DNA of 64,000 nucleotides, taken from the NCBI RefSeq assembly GCF_036014175.1, contig NZ_CP107917.1, positions 7,750,001 to 7,814,000 on the forward strand, written 5' to 3'. A program made the translations under genes and the position numbers. The notes under the pieces are model-generated. The model worked only from the letters and a program-made list of their open reading frames with translations, did not search any database and was not told the DNA's origin. This stretch comes from Streptomyces sp. NBC_00443. GTDB taxonomy: Bacteria > Actinomycetota > Actinomycetes > Streptomycetales > Streptomycetaceae. Of the stretch, positions 21,453 to 29,982 are shown piece after piece. The first letter of the stretch is position 1, and each line of letters starts with the position of its first letter.

Positions 21453-22193
21453 TCAGTCGGCCGTCTTGCGGGCGAGGGCGTTGTTGTCGATCGAGTTGTG
21501 CACGCTGAAGCTCACCGCGTCCGAGCGGTAGCGGTCGTCCGACCATTCGACCGGGCGGCCCTCGCGGGTCGTCGTCACGCGGCGCACCCGGAGCAAGGGG
21601 CTCGTGCGGCGGATGCCCAGCAACTCGGCGTCCTGGGCGCCCGCTGACACCGCGTCGATGACGTGCTCGCCGTAGGCGAAGACCAACCCCGTGTCGTCGT
21701 ACAGGCGTTGGGTGACGGAGGGGCAGTCCGGCTCTATGGCCTCGATGGCCGGGGAGATCCAGTCGGCGTAGACCGTGCGCTCCAGCAGGACCGGTTCGCC
21801 GTCCAGGCCGCGTACCCGCAGCACGTGCAACACCGGTGTTCCGGCGCTCAGTTGGAGGCGTACCGCGTCCTCCTTCGTCGCGGGTCGGTGTTCCTGCGCG
21901 ACCACGTGGCCGGTCGCCTCCCGCCCCATCGCATGTGCCCACTGGGCGAAGCTGCGCAGCTCGGCGAAGCTCTGGCTGCGGCGGCTGGCCAGGACCACGC
22001 GACGGGCGCCCTGGCGTGAGCCGATGAGTCCCTCGGCGGTCAGTGCGGCAACGGCCTGCCGGACTGTGCCGCGGGAGACGCCGTACCGGGCCGCGAGATC
22101 CGTCTCGGCGGGCAGCAGGCTGCCGACCGTGTACTCCTCGCGGTCTATCGCGCGGCGCAGCTCGTCGGCGATCTCCTCGTGTCGCGCCGTCAT
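21453..22193 (-). CDS. GntR-family regulator with UTRA domain (HutC/PhnF subfamily)
   Basis: A 246-residue repressor-type protein. The N-terminal wHTH (HEEIADELRRAIDREEYTVG, SLLPAETDLAARYGVSRGTV, RQAVAALTAEGL) is followed by a UTRA ligand domain (about residues 85-235) ending LRVRRVTTTREGRPVEWSDD. ATG 22193 has GGGGAAG just upstream. It is divergent from the importer operon starting at 22410, with a perfect inverted repeat between them, so it most likely represses that operon and is relieved by the imported compound. Ligand is unknown. Confidence 0.92.
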   Translation of the reverse strand: MTARHEEIADELRRAIDREEYTVGSLLPAETDLAARYGVSRGTVRQAVAALTAEGLIGSRQGARRVVLASRRSQSFAELRSFAQWAHAMGREATGHVVAQEHRPATKEDAVRLQLSAGTPVLHVLRVRGLDGEPVLLERTVYADWISPAIEAIEPDCPSVTQRLYDDTGLVFAYGEHVIDAVSAGAQDAELLGIRRTSPLLRVRRVTTTREGRPVEWSDDRYRSDAVSFSVHNSIDNNALARKTAD

Positions 22194-22340
22194 GCTTCCC
22201 CTCTGAGTCGGTTGCTGTGCACAGAGTGGCCAGCGTAAACGAGATCCGACAGTGGTCCGTGCCGGCCGGGACTGTGCATGAATCATGGGGTCAGGGTTTC
22301 ACCGGCGTTCACTTTTGGGACATCGAGACCGGGCGTACTA

Positions 22341-22368
22341 GGGCCAACTTGTTCAGACAAGTTGGCCC
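22341..22368. promoter_or_regulatory. Perfect inverted repeat, probable GntR operator
   Basis: GGGCCAACTTGT (22341-22352) and ACAAGTTGGCCC (22357-22368) are perfect complements around TCAG. The site is 42 bases upstream of the lipoprotein start and between divergent genes. Core ACTTGT-TCAG-ACAAGT has the symmetry and size usual for HutC/PhnF-type GntR operators. It could also form an RNA hairpin, but its position near the promoter favours a DNA operator. Confidence 0.75.
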
Positions 22369-22409
22369 CGTGGGGCCTCCTCCACCCTCGCGCGTCCCCT
22401 GGAGAAACC

Positions 22410-23566
22410 GTGTCCGTTTCCCTGCCGAGAACGGCTGCCCGCAGCGGCGCCCTCGCCGTCGTCGCCGCGCTCGCCCTCAGCGCCTGTGGCGCCGCTCCCG
22501 ACAACGCGTCCACCTCCGCCGACGGCAAGAGCGCCGCCACCGCCACCTCCGCCGAGGAGTTCGGCGGCATCGACAAGCTGGTCGAGGCGGCGAAGGAGGA
22601 GGGCACGCTGCACGCCATCGCGCTGCCCCGCGACTGGGCCAACTACGGCGCCCTCATCGACGGCTTCCAGAAGAAGTACGGCATCAAGGTCGAGGTGGAG
22701 AACCCCGACGGCTCCAGCCAGGACGAGATCAACGCCGTGACGTCCCGCAAGGGCAGGACCGCGCCCCCGACGTGCTCGACCTCGGCAGCTCCTTCGCGAT
22801 CAGCGCCGCCCAGCAGGGGCTGCTCGCGCCGTACAAGGTGGAGGCATTCGCCGACATCCCCGAGGGCCAGAAGGACGCGCAGGCCCGCTGGTTCAACGAC
22901 TACGGCGGCTACATCTCCATCGGGTGCGACGCGGGGCGCGTCAAGGAGTGCCCGAAGACCTTCGCCGACCTGCTGAAGCCGCAGTACAAGGGCCAGGTCG
23001 CCCTCAACGGCAACCCCACCAAGTCCGGCTCGGCCTTCGGCGGTGTCTACGCGGCGGCTCTCGCGAACGGCGGCTCCTTCGACGACATCCAGCCCGGCCT
23101 CGACTTCTTCGGCAAGCTGAAGAAGAACGGCAACTACACGCCCGTCGAGTCGACCCCGGCCACCGTCGAGAAGGGCGAGACGCCCATCAGCATCGACTGG
23201 GACTACCTCAACGCCGGGTACGCCGAGGAGTTCAAGTCCAAGGGCGTCGACTGGCAGGTGTCGGTGCCGAGCGACGGCCAGTTCTCGCAGTACTACTCCC
23301 AGGCGATCAACAAGGACGCCCCGCACCCCGCGACCGCCCGCCTGTGGCAGGAGTACCTCTACAGCACCGAGGGCCAGAACCTGTGGCTGAAGGGCTACGC
23401 CCGACCGGCCCTGATGACCGCCATGGAGAAGGCCGGCACCCTCGACAAGACGGCCGCGGCCAAGCTGCCCGAGGTCTCCGGCACGCCCTCCTTCCCGACC
23501 GAGGAGCAGCAGAAGAAGGCCAAGACGGTCCTCGGCCAGGGCTGGGCGAAGGCCGTCTCCGGATGA
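22410..23566 (+). CDS. ABC importer solute-binding lipoprotein, apparent frameshift
   Basis: A family-1 extracellular solute-binding protein of about 385 residues. The signal sequence ends in the lipobox LSAC with Cys26, so it is anchored outside the membrane. The frame breaks near 22751-22755 after INAVTSRKG; one extra base there restores GQDRAPDVLDLGSSFAISAA and the rest to the stop at 23564-23566. The fold (DWANYGALIDGFQKKYGIKV, then ALNGNPTKSGSAFGGVY) resembles iron, polyamine and 2-aminoethylphosphonate binding proteins. GTG 22410 follows GGAG. Its stop overlaps the first permease start. Confidence 0.87.
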
Positions 23567-24462
23567 CGGCCACCCTCACCCGGGTCGACACGGCGCCCGC
23601 CGCTGCGCGCAAGCGGCGGCGCCGTGTCCTCGGCGGCTCGCTCGCGGTCGTCCCGCTGCTCGTCTTCACCGCGCTCGCCTTCGGACTGCCCGCCCTGGCC
23701 ATGCTGGACGGCGCCTTCACCGTCAAGGACCCGGCCACGGGGGCGACTTCGTACAGCGCCGACAACCTGACCGCCTCGCTCCAGGGCGCGTACCTCACGG
23801 CCCTGCTCGGCAGCGTCAAGCTGTCCGCCGCCTCCGCCGCGCTCGGCGCCCTGCTCGGGCTGCCGCTCGCCCAGGCCGTGGTGACCTCCCGCTTCCGCGC
23901 CCTGCGCGAGGCCGTGCTCACCGCGTCCGGGGTGCTCGCCAACTTCGGCGGCGTCCCGCTGGCCTTCGCTTTCGTCGCCACGCTCGGCAACGCCGGTGTG
24001 CTGACCCGCCACCTGGGCCTCACGGACAAGGGCTGGGACCTCTACAGCTTCTGGGGCCTCGTCCTCGTCTACCTGTACTTCCTGATCCCGCTGATGGTCC
24101 TCACCATCACCCCGGCGCTGGACGGCCTGCGCTCCCAGTGGCGCGAGGCCGCGCAGAACAACGGCGCCACGGCCGTGCAGTACTGGCGCCATGTGGCCCT
24201 GCCCGTGCTGCTGCCCACGCTCCTCGGCGGATTCGTCCTGCTCTTCGGCAGCGCCTTCGCCGCGTACGCCACCGCCGCAGCGATGGTGGGCAGTTCCATC
24301 CCGCTGGTCACCCTCCAGATCGCCGACGCCCTCTCCGGCAACGTCCTGGTCGGCCAGGAGAACGTGGCGCTCGCCCTCAGCCTCGACATGGTCCTGGTCG
24401 CGGGCCTGGTCATGGCGGTGTATCTGCCCCTGCAACGACGGAGCGCGCGATGGCTCGCCTGA
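23563..24462 (+). CDS. ABC importer permease 1
   Basis: A 299-residue inner-membrane permease with about six TM segments and an EAA loop (WREAAQNNGATAVQYWRHVA) that docks on the ATPase. It starts at ATG 23563 inside the lipoprotein stop (ATGA) and ends 13 bases inside the next permease gene, so all three are coupled. It belongs with PotB/AfuB/PhnU-like permeases. Confidence 0.9.
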   Translation: MTATLTRVDTAPAAARKRRRRVLGGSLAVVPLLVFTALAFGLPALAMLDGAFTVKDPATGATSYSADNLTASLQGAYLTALLGSVKLSAASAALGALLGLPLAQAVVTSRFRALREAVLTASGVLANFGGVPLAFAFVATLGNAGVLTRHLGLTDKGWDLYSFWGLVLVYLYFLIPLMVLTITPALDGLRSQWREAAQNNGATAVQYWRHVALPVLLPTLLGGFVLLFGSAFAAYATAAAMVGSSIPLVTLQIADALSGNVLVGQENVALALSLDMVLVAGLVMAVYLPLQRRSARWLA

Positions 24463-25262
24463 ACCTGTGGCGGTGGGGCGTGCTCGGCCTCGCCGGACTG
24501 TACTTCCTGGTGCCGCTCGCCGCATCGGTGGTCTTCACGGTCGACGTGCCCGGACAGGGCCTCACCTTCGACGCCTACGGCCAGATCTTCTCCACCGACG
24601 GCTTCACCGCCGGCCTGCTGCTCTCGCTGGAGCTGGCCCTCGCCACCATCGCCGTCGTCCTGCTGCTGATGGTGCCCGCCATGGTCGCGCTGCGGCTCGG
24701 CGCGCCCCGGCTGCGGCCGGTCGTCGAGATCGTGTGCTCCCTGCCGCTGGTCGTACCCCCGATCGCGTTCGTCGCCGGGATCGGGACGGTGCTGAAGTGG
24801 GGGCCCGAGCACCTGTCGCGAACCCCGCTGTTCCAGACGTTCGTCGCGATCCAGAACCCCGACTTCCCGTTCGTGCTCGTCCTCGCCTACGTCGTGATGG
24901 CACTGCCGTTCGTGTACCGGGCCCTGGACGCCGGGCTGCGCGCCATCGACGTGCCCACCCTCGTGGAGGCCGCCCGCAGCTGCGGGGCGAGCTGGCCGCA
25001 GGCCCTGGTGCAAGCCGTCCTGCCCAACGTGCGCGGCGCCCTGCTCAACGCCTCCTTCCTCACCCTCGCCCTGGTCCTCGGCGAGTTCACCGTGGCTCAG
25101 CTGCTCGGCTTCCAGCCCTTCGCCGTGTGGATCGTGAACGTCAGCGGCTCGCAGGCCCAGCTGTCCGTCGCCGTGTCCGTGCTCAGCCTGCTCGTGACCT
25201 GGGCGCTGCTCCTCGTACTCGCCGGCTTCGGCGGCCGTACCCGTACTACCTCCCGGGGATGA
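24450..25262 (+). CDS. ABC importer permease 2
   Basis: The second permease, 270 residues with six predicted TM segments and the EAA loop VEAARSCGASWPQALVQAVL. It begins at ATG 24450, overlapping permease 1 by 13 bases, and ends three bases before the ATPase start. The two permeases form the heterodimeric channel. Confidence 0.9.
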   Translation: MARLNLWRWGVLGLAGLYFLVPLAASVVFTVDVPGQGLTFDAYGQIFSTDGFTAGLLLSLELALATIAVVLLLMVPAMVALRLGAPRLRPVVEIVCSLPLVVPPIAFVAGIGTVLKWGPEHLSRTPLFQTFVAIQNPDFPFVLVLAYVVMALPFVYRALDAGLRAIDVPTLVEAARSCGASWPQALVQAVLPNVRGALLNASFLTLALVLGEFTVAQLLGFQPFAVWIVNVSGSQAQLSVAVSVLSLLVTWALLLVLAGFGGRTRTTSRG

Positions 25263-25265
25263 ACC

Positions 25266-26348
25266 ATGACCGTGCTTGACAAGACAGCGCCCGAAAGGGC
25301 CGCGGTGCAGGCCGCCACCGTCGAATTCCGGGGACTGCGCCGGGAGTTCGCCACCACCGTCGCCCTCGACGGACTCGACCTGACCGTCCGGCCGGGCGAA
25401 CTCCTCGCCCTGCTGGGCCCGTCCGGCTGTGGCAAGACCACCGCGCTGCGCATGCTCGCCGGGTTCGAGCATCCCGACTCCGGCGAGGTGCTGGTGGACG
25501 GCGAGGACGTCACCGGCATCCCCGCGCATCGCCGGGACGCCGGGATGGTCTTCCAGTCGTACAGCCTGTTCCCGCATCTGAGCGCCCTCGACAACGTGGC
25601 GTTCGGGCTGCGCATGCGCAAGGTGCGCACCGCCGAACGGCGCGGACGGGCCGCCGAGTTGCTGGAGCTGGTCGGCCTCGCCGACAAGGGCGAGCGCTAC
25701 CCGCACCAGCTCTCCGGCGGCCAGCAGCAGCGCATCGCCCTTGCGCGGGCCCTCGCCCTGCGCCCGCGCGTCCTGCTCCTTGACGAGCCGCTGTCGGCGC
25801 TCGACGCCAAGGTGCGGCTGACGCTGCGCGAGGAGATCCGACGGCTCCAGCGGGAGCTCGGCATCACCACGCTGTTCGTCACCCACGACCAGGAGGAGGC
25901 CCTGTCCATGGCCGACCGGGTCGCGGTCATGCGCTCCGGACGGCTCGAACAATGCGCCGCTCCGGCCGAGTTGTACGGCCGCCCGGCCACCGCCTTCGTC
26001 GCCGAGTTCGTCGGCACGATGAGCCGCATTCCGGGCCGGCTCGTCGAGGGCGGTGTCGAGGTGCTGGGCCGGCGGCTGCCCGTCGACGGCGACGTGCCCT
26101 CGGTGTCCGACGTCGACGCGCTGGTACGCCCCGAAGCGGTGACGGTGCGCGCCGACGACGCGGCCGACGCGCGCGTGGTCGCCACGGCGTTCCTCGGCGC
26201 CACCACCCGGCTGACCGTACGGCTCGCCGACGGCACCGAGGTCAAGGCCGACCTGCCCGCCCACGAGACGGCCGCGCTCGGCGCCGGCGCCGCGGTCGGT
26301 GTGTCGCTGCCGGAACGGCCGGTGCTGGTGGCCGAACGAAACCGCTGA
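25266..26348 (+). CDS. ABC importer ATPase
   Basis: A 360-residue nucleotide-binding subunit. It shows Walker A LLGPSGCGKTT, Q-loop MVFQSYSLFPHL, signature LSGGQQQRIALARAL, Walker B VLLLDEPLSALDAK and switch His in FVTHDQEEAL, followed by a C-terminal TOBE domain (about residues 275-355) as in spermidine, iron and phosphonate importers. It lies in the middle of the importer operon; the phosphoesterase fusion gene follows after 44 bases. Confidence 0.93.
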   Translation: MTVLDKTAPERAAVQAATVEFRGLRREFATTVALDGLDLTVRPGELLALLGPSGCGKTTALRMLAGFEHPDSGEVLVDGEDVTGIPAHRRDAGMVFQSYSLFPHLSALDNVAFGLRMRKVRTAERRGRAAELLELVGLADKGERYPHQLSGGQQQRIALARALALRPRVLLLDEPLSALDAKVRLTLREEIRRLQRELGITTLFVTHDQEEALSMADRVAVMRSGRLEQCAAPAELYGRPATAFVAEFVGTMSRIPGRLVEGGVEVLGRRLPVDGDVPSVSDVDALVRPEAVTVRADDAADARVVATAFLGATTRLTVRLADGTEVKADLPAHETAALGAGAAVGVSLPERPVLVAERNR

Positions 26349-26392
26349 CTCCCGCACTACCTGGTGATCCCCCACGCATGAAAGAGACAACC

Positions 26393-27841
26393 GTGACCCG
26401 ACTCCCGCTCCAGGCCGCCTTGTTCGACATGGACGGCACGCTCGTCGACACCGAGCGGCTGTGGTGGGAGGCGGTGGAGCAGGTGGCAGGCCGGGCCCTG
26501 ACCGAGGCGGACGAGCCTCAGGTGCTCGGCCGGGCCGTCGAACACACCGCCGACTGGCTGTCCGGTGTCACCGGTACCCCGGCGGACACGCTCGCCGAGG
26601 TGCTGCACCGGGAGTTCGCGGATCGCGTCCGCGCCGGCATCGTGCCCCGACCGGGCGCGCTCGACCTGCTCGACGCGCTCGCCCGCGAGGGCGTACTGAC
26701 GGCTCTGGTGACCGCGTCTCCGAGAGCTGTCGCCGACACCGTCCTCGAAGCCCTCGGCGCCGACCGCTTCGCCGTCTCCGTCACCGCTGACGACACCGAC
26801 CGCACCAAGCCCGCCCCCGACCCCTACCTCGCCGCCTGCCGCCTCCTCGACGTCGACCCGGCAGCCTGCGTGGCCGTCGAGGACACCGAGACAGGCGTCG
26901 CCTCCGCCGAGGCCGCGGGCTGCACGGTGCTCGCGGTGCCCTCGCTCGCCCCGATCGATGCGGTGCCCGGCCGGACCGTCCTGGGCGGCCTGACGGGCGT
27001 CACCCCGCAGCGGCTGCGCGCCCTGCTGCCGTACCGGCTCCGCGTCATGAGCTGGAACCTCTGGTACGGCGGCACCAAGGTCCACGACCACCGTGCCAAG
27101 CAGCTCAAGGTCATCGCCGAGGCCGACGTGGACGTGGTCGGGCTCCAGGAGACGTACGGCACCGCCGTCGAAGAACTCGCCGAAGCACTCGGCTGGTACC
27201 ACCACCGCGCCGGGGAGAACCTCGGGATCATCAGCCGGTACCCCATCACGGCCCCCCTCGGCGACCCGGACGTCGGCTTCTACGGGGCGGCCGGGGTCCG
27301 TGTCCAGGCCGGGGACCGGCAGGTCGACGTATGGACGGCCCACCTCGACTACACGCCCTACGGCCCGTACGAGTCCGCCTTCGACGGGCTCGGCGCGGCC
27401 GAACTGATCGCCCACGAGCAGGTGCGGCTCGCGCAGATGCGGGACACCCTGCACCGGATCGAGGAGACGGCCGACCCCGCCGTGCCCTGCGTCCTCGTCG
27501 GCGACTTCAACAGCCCCTCCCACCTGGACCGGCCGGACGTGGAATGGCCGGTGACCAAGGCGGCCGAGGAGGCGGGGCTGCGGGACTCCTACCGCGAGGC
27601 GCATCCCGACCCGATCGCCCACCCCGGCCACACCTGGTCGCCGGTCCACCCCCTGCACGAGGACGGCAGTCGACGCCCGGAACCGCAGGACCGGATCGAC
27701 TTCGTCCTCCACCGTGGTCTGCGCGTGCTCGACTCCGAGACCTGCGTCAGCGGTCACCCGCGCCCCTGGCCGGACGTCGAGCACAACGAGTGGCCGTCCG
27801 ACCACGCGGCCGTGATCACCACGTTCTCCCTGCGCGAGTGA
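26393..27841 (+). CDS. HAD phosphatase fused to an endonuclease/exonuclease/phosphatase domain
   Basis: A 482-residue two-domain protein. Residues 1-210 are a HAD-IA hydrolase: nucleophile motif LFDMDGTLVDTE, VTASPRA, KPAPDPYL and VEDTETGVASAEAAGC. Residues 216-482 are an EEP-fold metal phosphoesterase: VMSWNLWYGG, VGLQET, VGDFNSPSH and WPSDHAAV contain the expected Asn, Glu, Asp and His ligands. No signal peptide is seen, so it acts in the cytoplasm. As the last gene of the importer operon it probably processes the imported compound: the EEP half could split a phosphodiester and the HAD half remove the phosphate. GTG 26393 (AAAGAGA upstream) is preferred; ATG 26378 is possible. Confidence 0.85.
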   Translation: MTRLPLQAALFDMDGTLVDTERLWWEAVEQVAGRALTEADEPQVLGRAVEHTADWLSGVTGTPADTLAEVLHREFADRVRAGIVPRPGALDLLDALAREGVLTALVTASPRAVADTVLEALGADRFAVSVTADDTDRTKPAPDPYLAACRLLDVDPAACVAVEDTETGVASAEAAGCTVLAVPSLAPIDAVPGRTVLGGLTGVTPQRLRALLPYRLRVMSWNLWYGGTKVHDHRAKQLKVIAEADVDVVGLQETYGTAVEELAEALGWYHHRAGENLGIISRYPITAPLGDPDVGFYGAAGVRVQAGDRQVDVWTAHLDYTPYGPYESAFDGLGAAELIAHEQVRLAQMRDTLHRIEETADPAVPCVLVGDFNSPSHLDRPDVEWPVTKAAEEAGLRDSYREAHPDPIAHPGHTWSPVHPLHEDGSRRPEPQDRIDFVLHRGLRVLDSETCVSGHPRPWPDVEHNEWPSDHAAVITTFSLRE

Positions 27842-27866
27842 GCCCGCGCCGCCTACCATCGGTGTC

Positions 27867-27884
27867 ATGACCTGGCGACATTGA
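27867..27884 (+). promoter_or_regulatory. Five-codon upstream open frame in an MFS leader
   Basis: ATG-ACC-TGG-CGA-CAT-TGA encodes MTWRH and lies 77 bases before the MFS start, in a leader that begins after the phosphoesterase gene. Short leader peptides can couple translation to expression of exporters. The sequence alone does not show that it is translated. Confidence 0.25.
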
Positions 27885-27961
27885 TCCACCAGCCGTGCCT
27901 CCCGAGGGCCACCTCGGCCGCCGTACCTCCGGCGTCCGAACTGTCCCTGCGGGAAGGCCTC

Positions 27962-29158
27962 ATGACACTCTCACCTGCGCGTGTGCCCGCCGCCGGTGTC
28001 CGGCGGCTCACGACCACGCTGTACGGCTACTCGTTCCTCGACGACTTCGTCCTGCTCTACCCGGTGTACGCGCTGCTGTTCGCCGACACCGGCATGTCGC
28101 TCTGGCAGATCTCCTCCCTGTTCGCCCTGTGGTCGATCACCGCCGTCGTGCTGGAGGTCCCCTCCGGCGCCTGGGCCGACACCGTGTCGCGTCGTCGGCT
28201 GCTGTGGATCGGCCCCCTGCTCACGGCCGTCGGCTTCGGACTGTGGGTGGCCGTCCCGTCGTACTGGGCCTTCGCGGTCGGCTTCGTCCTGTGGGGCGCC
28301 GGCGGAGCGCTCGGCTCCGGTGCGCTGGAGGCGCTGGTGTACGACGAGCTGGACCGGCTGGGCGCCGCCGACCGCTATGCGCGGGTCATGGGCAGGTCCC
28401 GGGCCGCGCGGCTGCTGGGCACAGTCGCCTCCATCGGCCTCGCGGGGCCCGTCTTCGCCCGGGGCGGCTACACGGCCGTCGGCGCTGCGAGCTTCCTGGC
28501 CTGTGTCCTGACCGCCCTCACCGCGACCCGGTTCCCGGAGCACCGGGTGCGGCCGGAGACCGGGGGCGACAGCTGGGCGACGACCCTGCGGACCGGGCTC
28601 GCCCAGGTCCACAGGGACCGTTCGGTGCGTGGTGCCCTGCTGCTGATTCCGGCCGTGGCCGCGGTGTGGGGCGGGCTCGACGAGTACACCCCGCTGCTGG
28701 TCCGGGACATCGGCTTCGCCGAGGCGACCGTGCCCTACCTGATCATGCTGATCTGGGCGGGCGTCACCGCCGGCAGCCTCCTGACCGGACCGGCCGAACG
28801 CCTCGGCACGAGGGGGCTCGCGGCGCTGCTCGCGGGCGCGGCGCTCGCCCTGGCCGCCGGGGCAGCGGCCCGCTCACTGGCCGGTATCGCCCTGGTGAGC
28901 CTCGCCTTCGCCGGGTTCCAGCTGGCGGAGGTGCTCGCCGACGTCCGCCTCCAGCACCGTATCGACGAGTCCCTACGGGCCACCCTCACCTCCGTGGCGA
29001 GCCTGGGCACCGAGCTCGCCACGGTGGCCACGTTCGGCGTGTACGCACTGCTCGGCACGGGCGCCGCGCACAGCACGGTCTTCGCGGTGCTCGCGGTTCC
29101 CTACCTGGTGACGGCGCTGGCGCTGGCTAGAAGTCGGGCTTCCACGGCACGACCGTGA
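27962..29158 (+). CDS. MFS transporter
   Basis: A 398-residue major facilitator with about 12 TM segments. The first pair is joined by SLWQISSLFALWSITAVVLE and the family loop VPSGAWADTVSRRRLL. A drug or metabolite exporter is likeliest, but no substrate can be named. ATG 27962 follows GGGAAGG; upstream in-frame codons look non-coding. It converges on, and overlaps by 32 bases, the secreted-protein gene on the other strand. Confidence 0.87.
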   Translation: MTLSPARVPAAGVRRLTTTLYGYSFLDDFVLLYPVYALLFADTGMSLWQISSLFALWSITAVVLEVPSGAWADTVSRRRLLWIGPLLTAVGFGLWVAVPSYWAFAVGFVLWGAGGALGSGALEALVYDELDRLGAADRYARVMGRSRAARLLGTVASIGLAGPVFARGGYTAVGAASFLACVLTALTATRFPEHRVRPETGGDSWATTLRTGLAQVHRDRSVRGALLLIPAVAAVWGGLDEYTPLLVRDIGFAEATVPYLIMLIWAGVTAGSLLTGPAERLGTRGLAALLAGAALALAAGAAARSLAGIALVSLAFAGFQLAEVLADVRLQHRIDESLRATLTSVASLGTELATVATFGVYALLGTGAAHSTVFAVLAVPYLVTALALARSRASTARP

Positions 29159-29666
29159 AGTCATCCGTCCCCTTCTTGACCTTCTCGAAGGGGGCGGAGC
29201 TCACGCACTTGGGCAGCTCCTTCGTCTCGACGGGGTTGCCCGTGGAGGCCCAGCTGTAGCCGAGCCGGTCGTGGCGGCCGACGTCGTGGACGGTGACGCC
29301 GACCCGCTTGCCCTCGGCGCCGGGCAGATCGGAGGAGGTGATGACCCCGGAGACGACGGCCACCTTCCCGCCGGTCAGCAGACAGTCGACCTTCGCCGTC
29401 GCCCGGGCGCCCTCGCCGTTCAGGTAGTGGCTGAACTCGAAGGTGCCGGTGGCCTTGGTCGGGTCGGCGTCGTCCTTCGCCGCCAAATGCGCGTCGAACG
29501 AGAACGTGATGTCGTCCCCGGCCGAGCGGTACAACTTGGCGGTGCCGGTGAGTGCGGCGGCCTCGCGCTGCCGCGGCGCGTCGTCGGACGCGGTGGCGGC
29601 CGAGGCCGCTCCGGCGGTGAGCAGGAGTGCGCAGCCGAGCACAACGATCTTCGTACGGTGGTTCAT
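29127..29666 (-). CDS. Secreted protein of unknown function
   Basis: A 179-residue protein with a clear signal peptide (MNHRTKIVVLGCALLLTAGA, ending near ASA) and no membrane segment after it. The mature part is beta-rich (KLYRSAGDDITFSFDAHLAA, FEFSHYLNGEGARATAKVDC) and contains two cysteines that could pair. No family is recognised. It is divergent from the amidase gene. The early Cys12 is a poor lipobox, so secretion is preferred to lipid anchoring. Confidence 0.78.
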   Translation of the reverse strand: MNHRTKIVVLGCALLLTAGAASAATASDDAPRQREAAALTGTAKLYRSAGDDITFSFDAHLAAKDDADPTKATGTFEFSHYLNGEGARATAKVDCLLTGGKVAVVSGVITSSDLPGAEGKRVGVTVHDVGRHDRLGYSWASTGNPVETKELPKCVSSAPFEKVKKGTDDFTVVPWKPDF

Positions 29667-29982
29667 CGTGGTCCTTTCCGCAGGTCAAGCCAGGTCGAGC
29701 GGACGGTCCCCACTCTCCCGGCGCCGCGCCCGCGGTACATCGCGCCCGGGACGGGACCTCGGCTCCGCCGTCCGGCGGGGAAGACCGGCGGGACCTGCGC
29801 TGCCAGGAGGACCGGGACTGCGACCGGGGTCGCGCAACGAATCTCCGCCGACCCGCTCGAGCACGCAACAAACCGCTCACACGCGCGCAACGGCTCCTTC
29901 TTGTCCGCCCCTGTCGGCCGCCCGTACCGTCTACGTGGCCCCTACATGGCCCCCAACCCCTTCCGCCCGGTGAGGACCACGC
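29667..29982. other. Divergent promoter region with phased CGCAAC repeats
   Basis: This 316-base gap separates divergent genes. CGCAAC occurs at 29833, 29864 and 29886, spaced 31 and 22 bases, close to three and two helical turns, and each copy is flanked by similar CCGCTC-type sequence. The arrangement suits a cooperative regulator such as an Lrp/AsnC protein acting on the amidase-oxidase operon. No gene is seen here. Confidence 0.4.

Noticed and set aside
22410..26348. Naming the importer as 2-aminoethylphosphonate, iron or spermidine specific
   Set aside because: All these importers share the same domain pattern, and no substrate-determining residues can be read without a search.
24069..26390. 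Long minus-strand open frame across the ABC operon
   Set aside because: It is a mirror of the permease and ATPase genes with no recognisable motif.
29127..29666. Lipoprotein call for the secreted protein
   Set aside because: VVLGC at residue 12 comes too early in the hydrophobic stretch, and a normal signal-peptidase site follows near residue 24.
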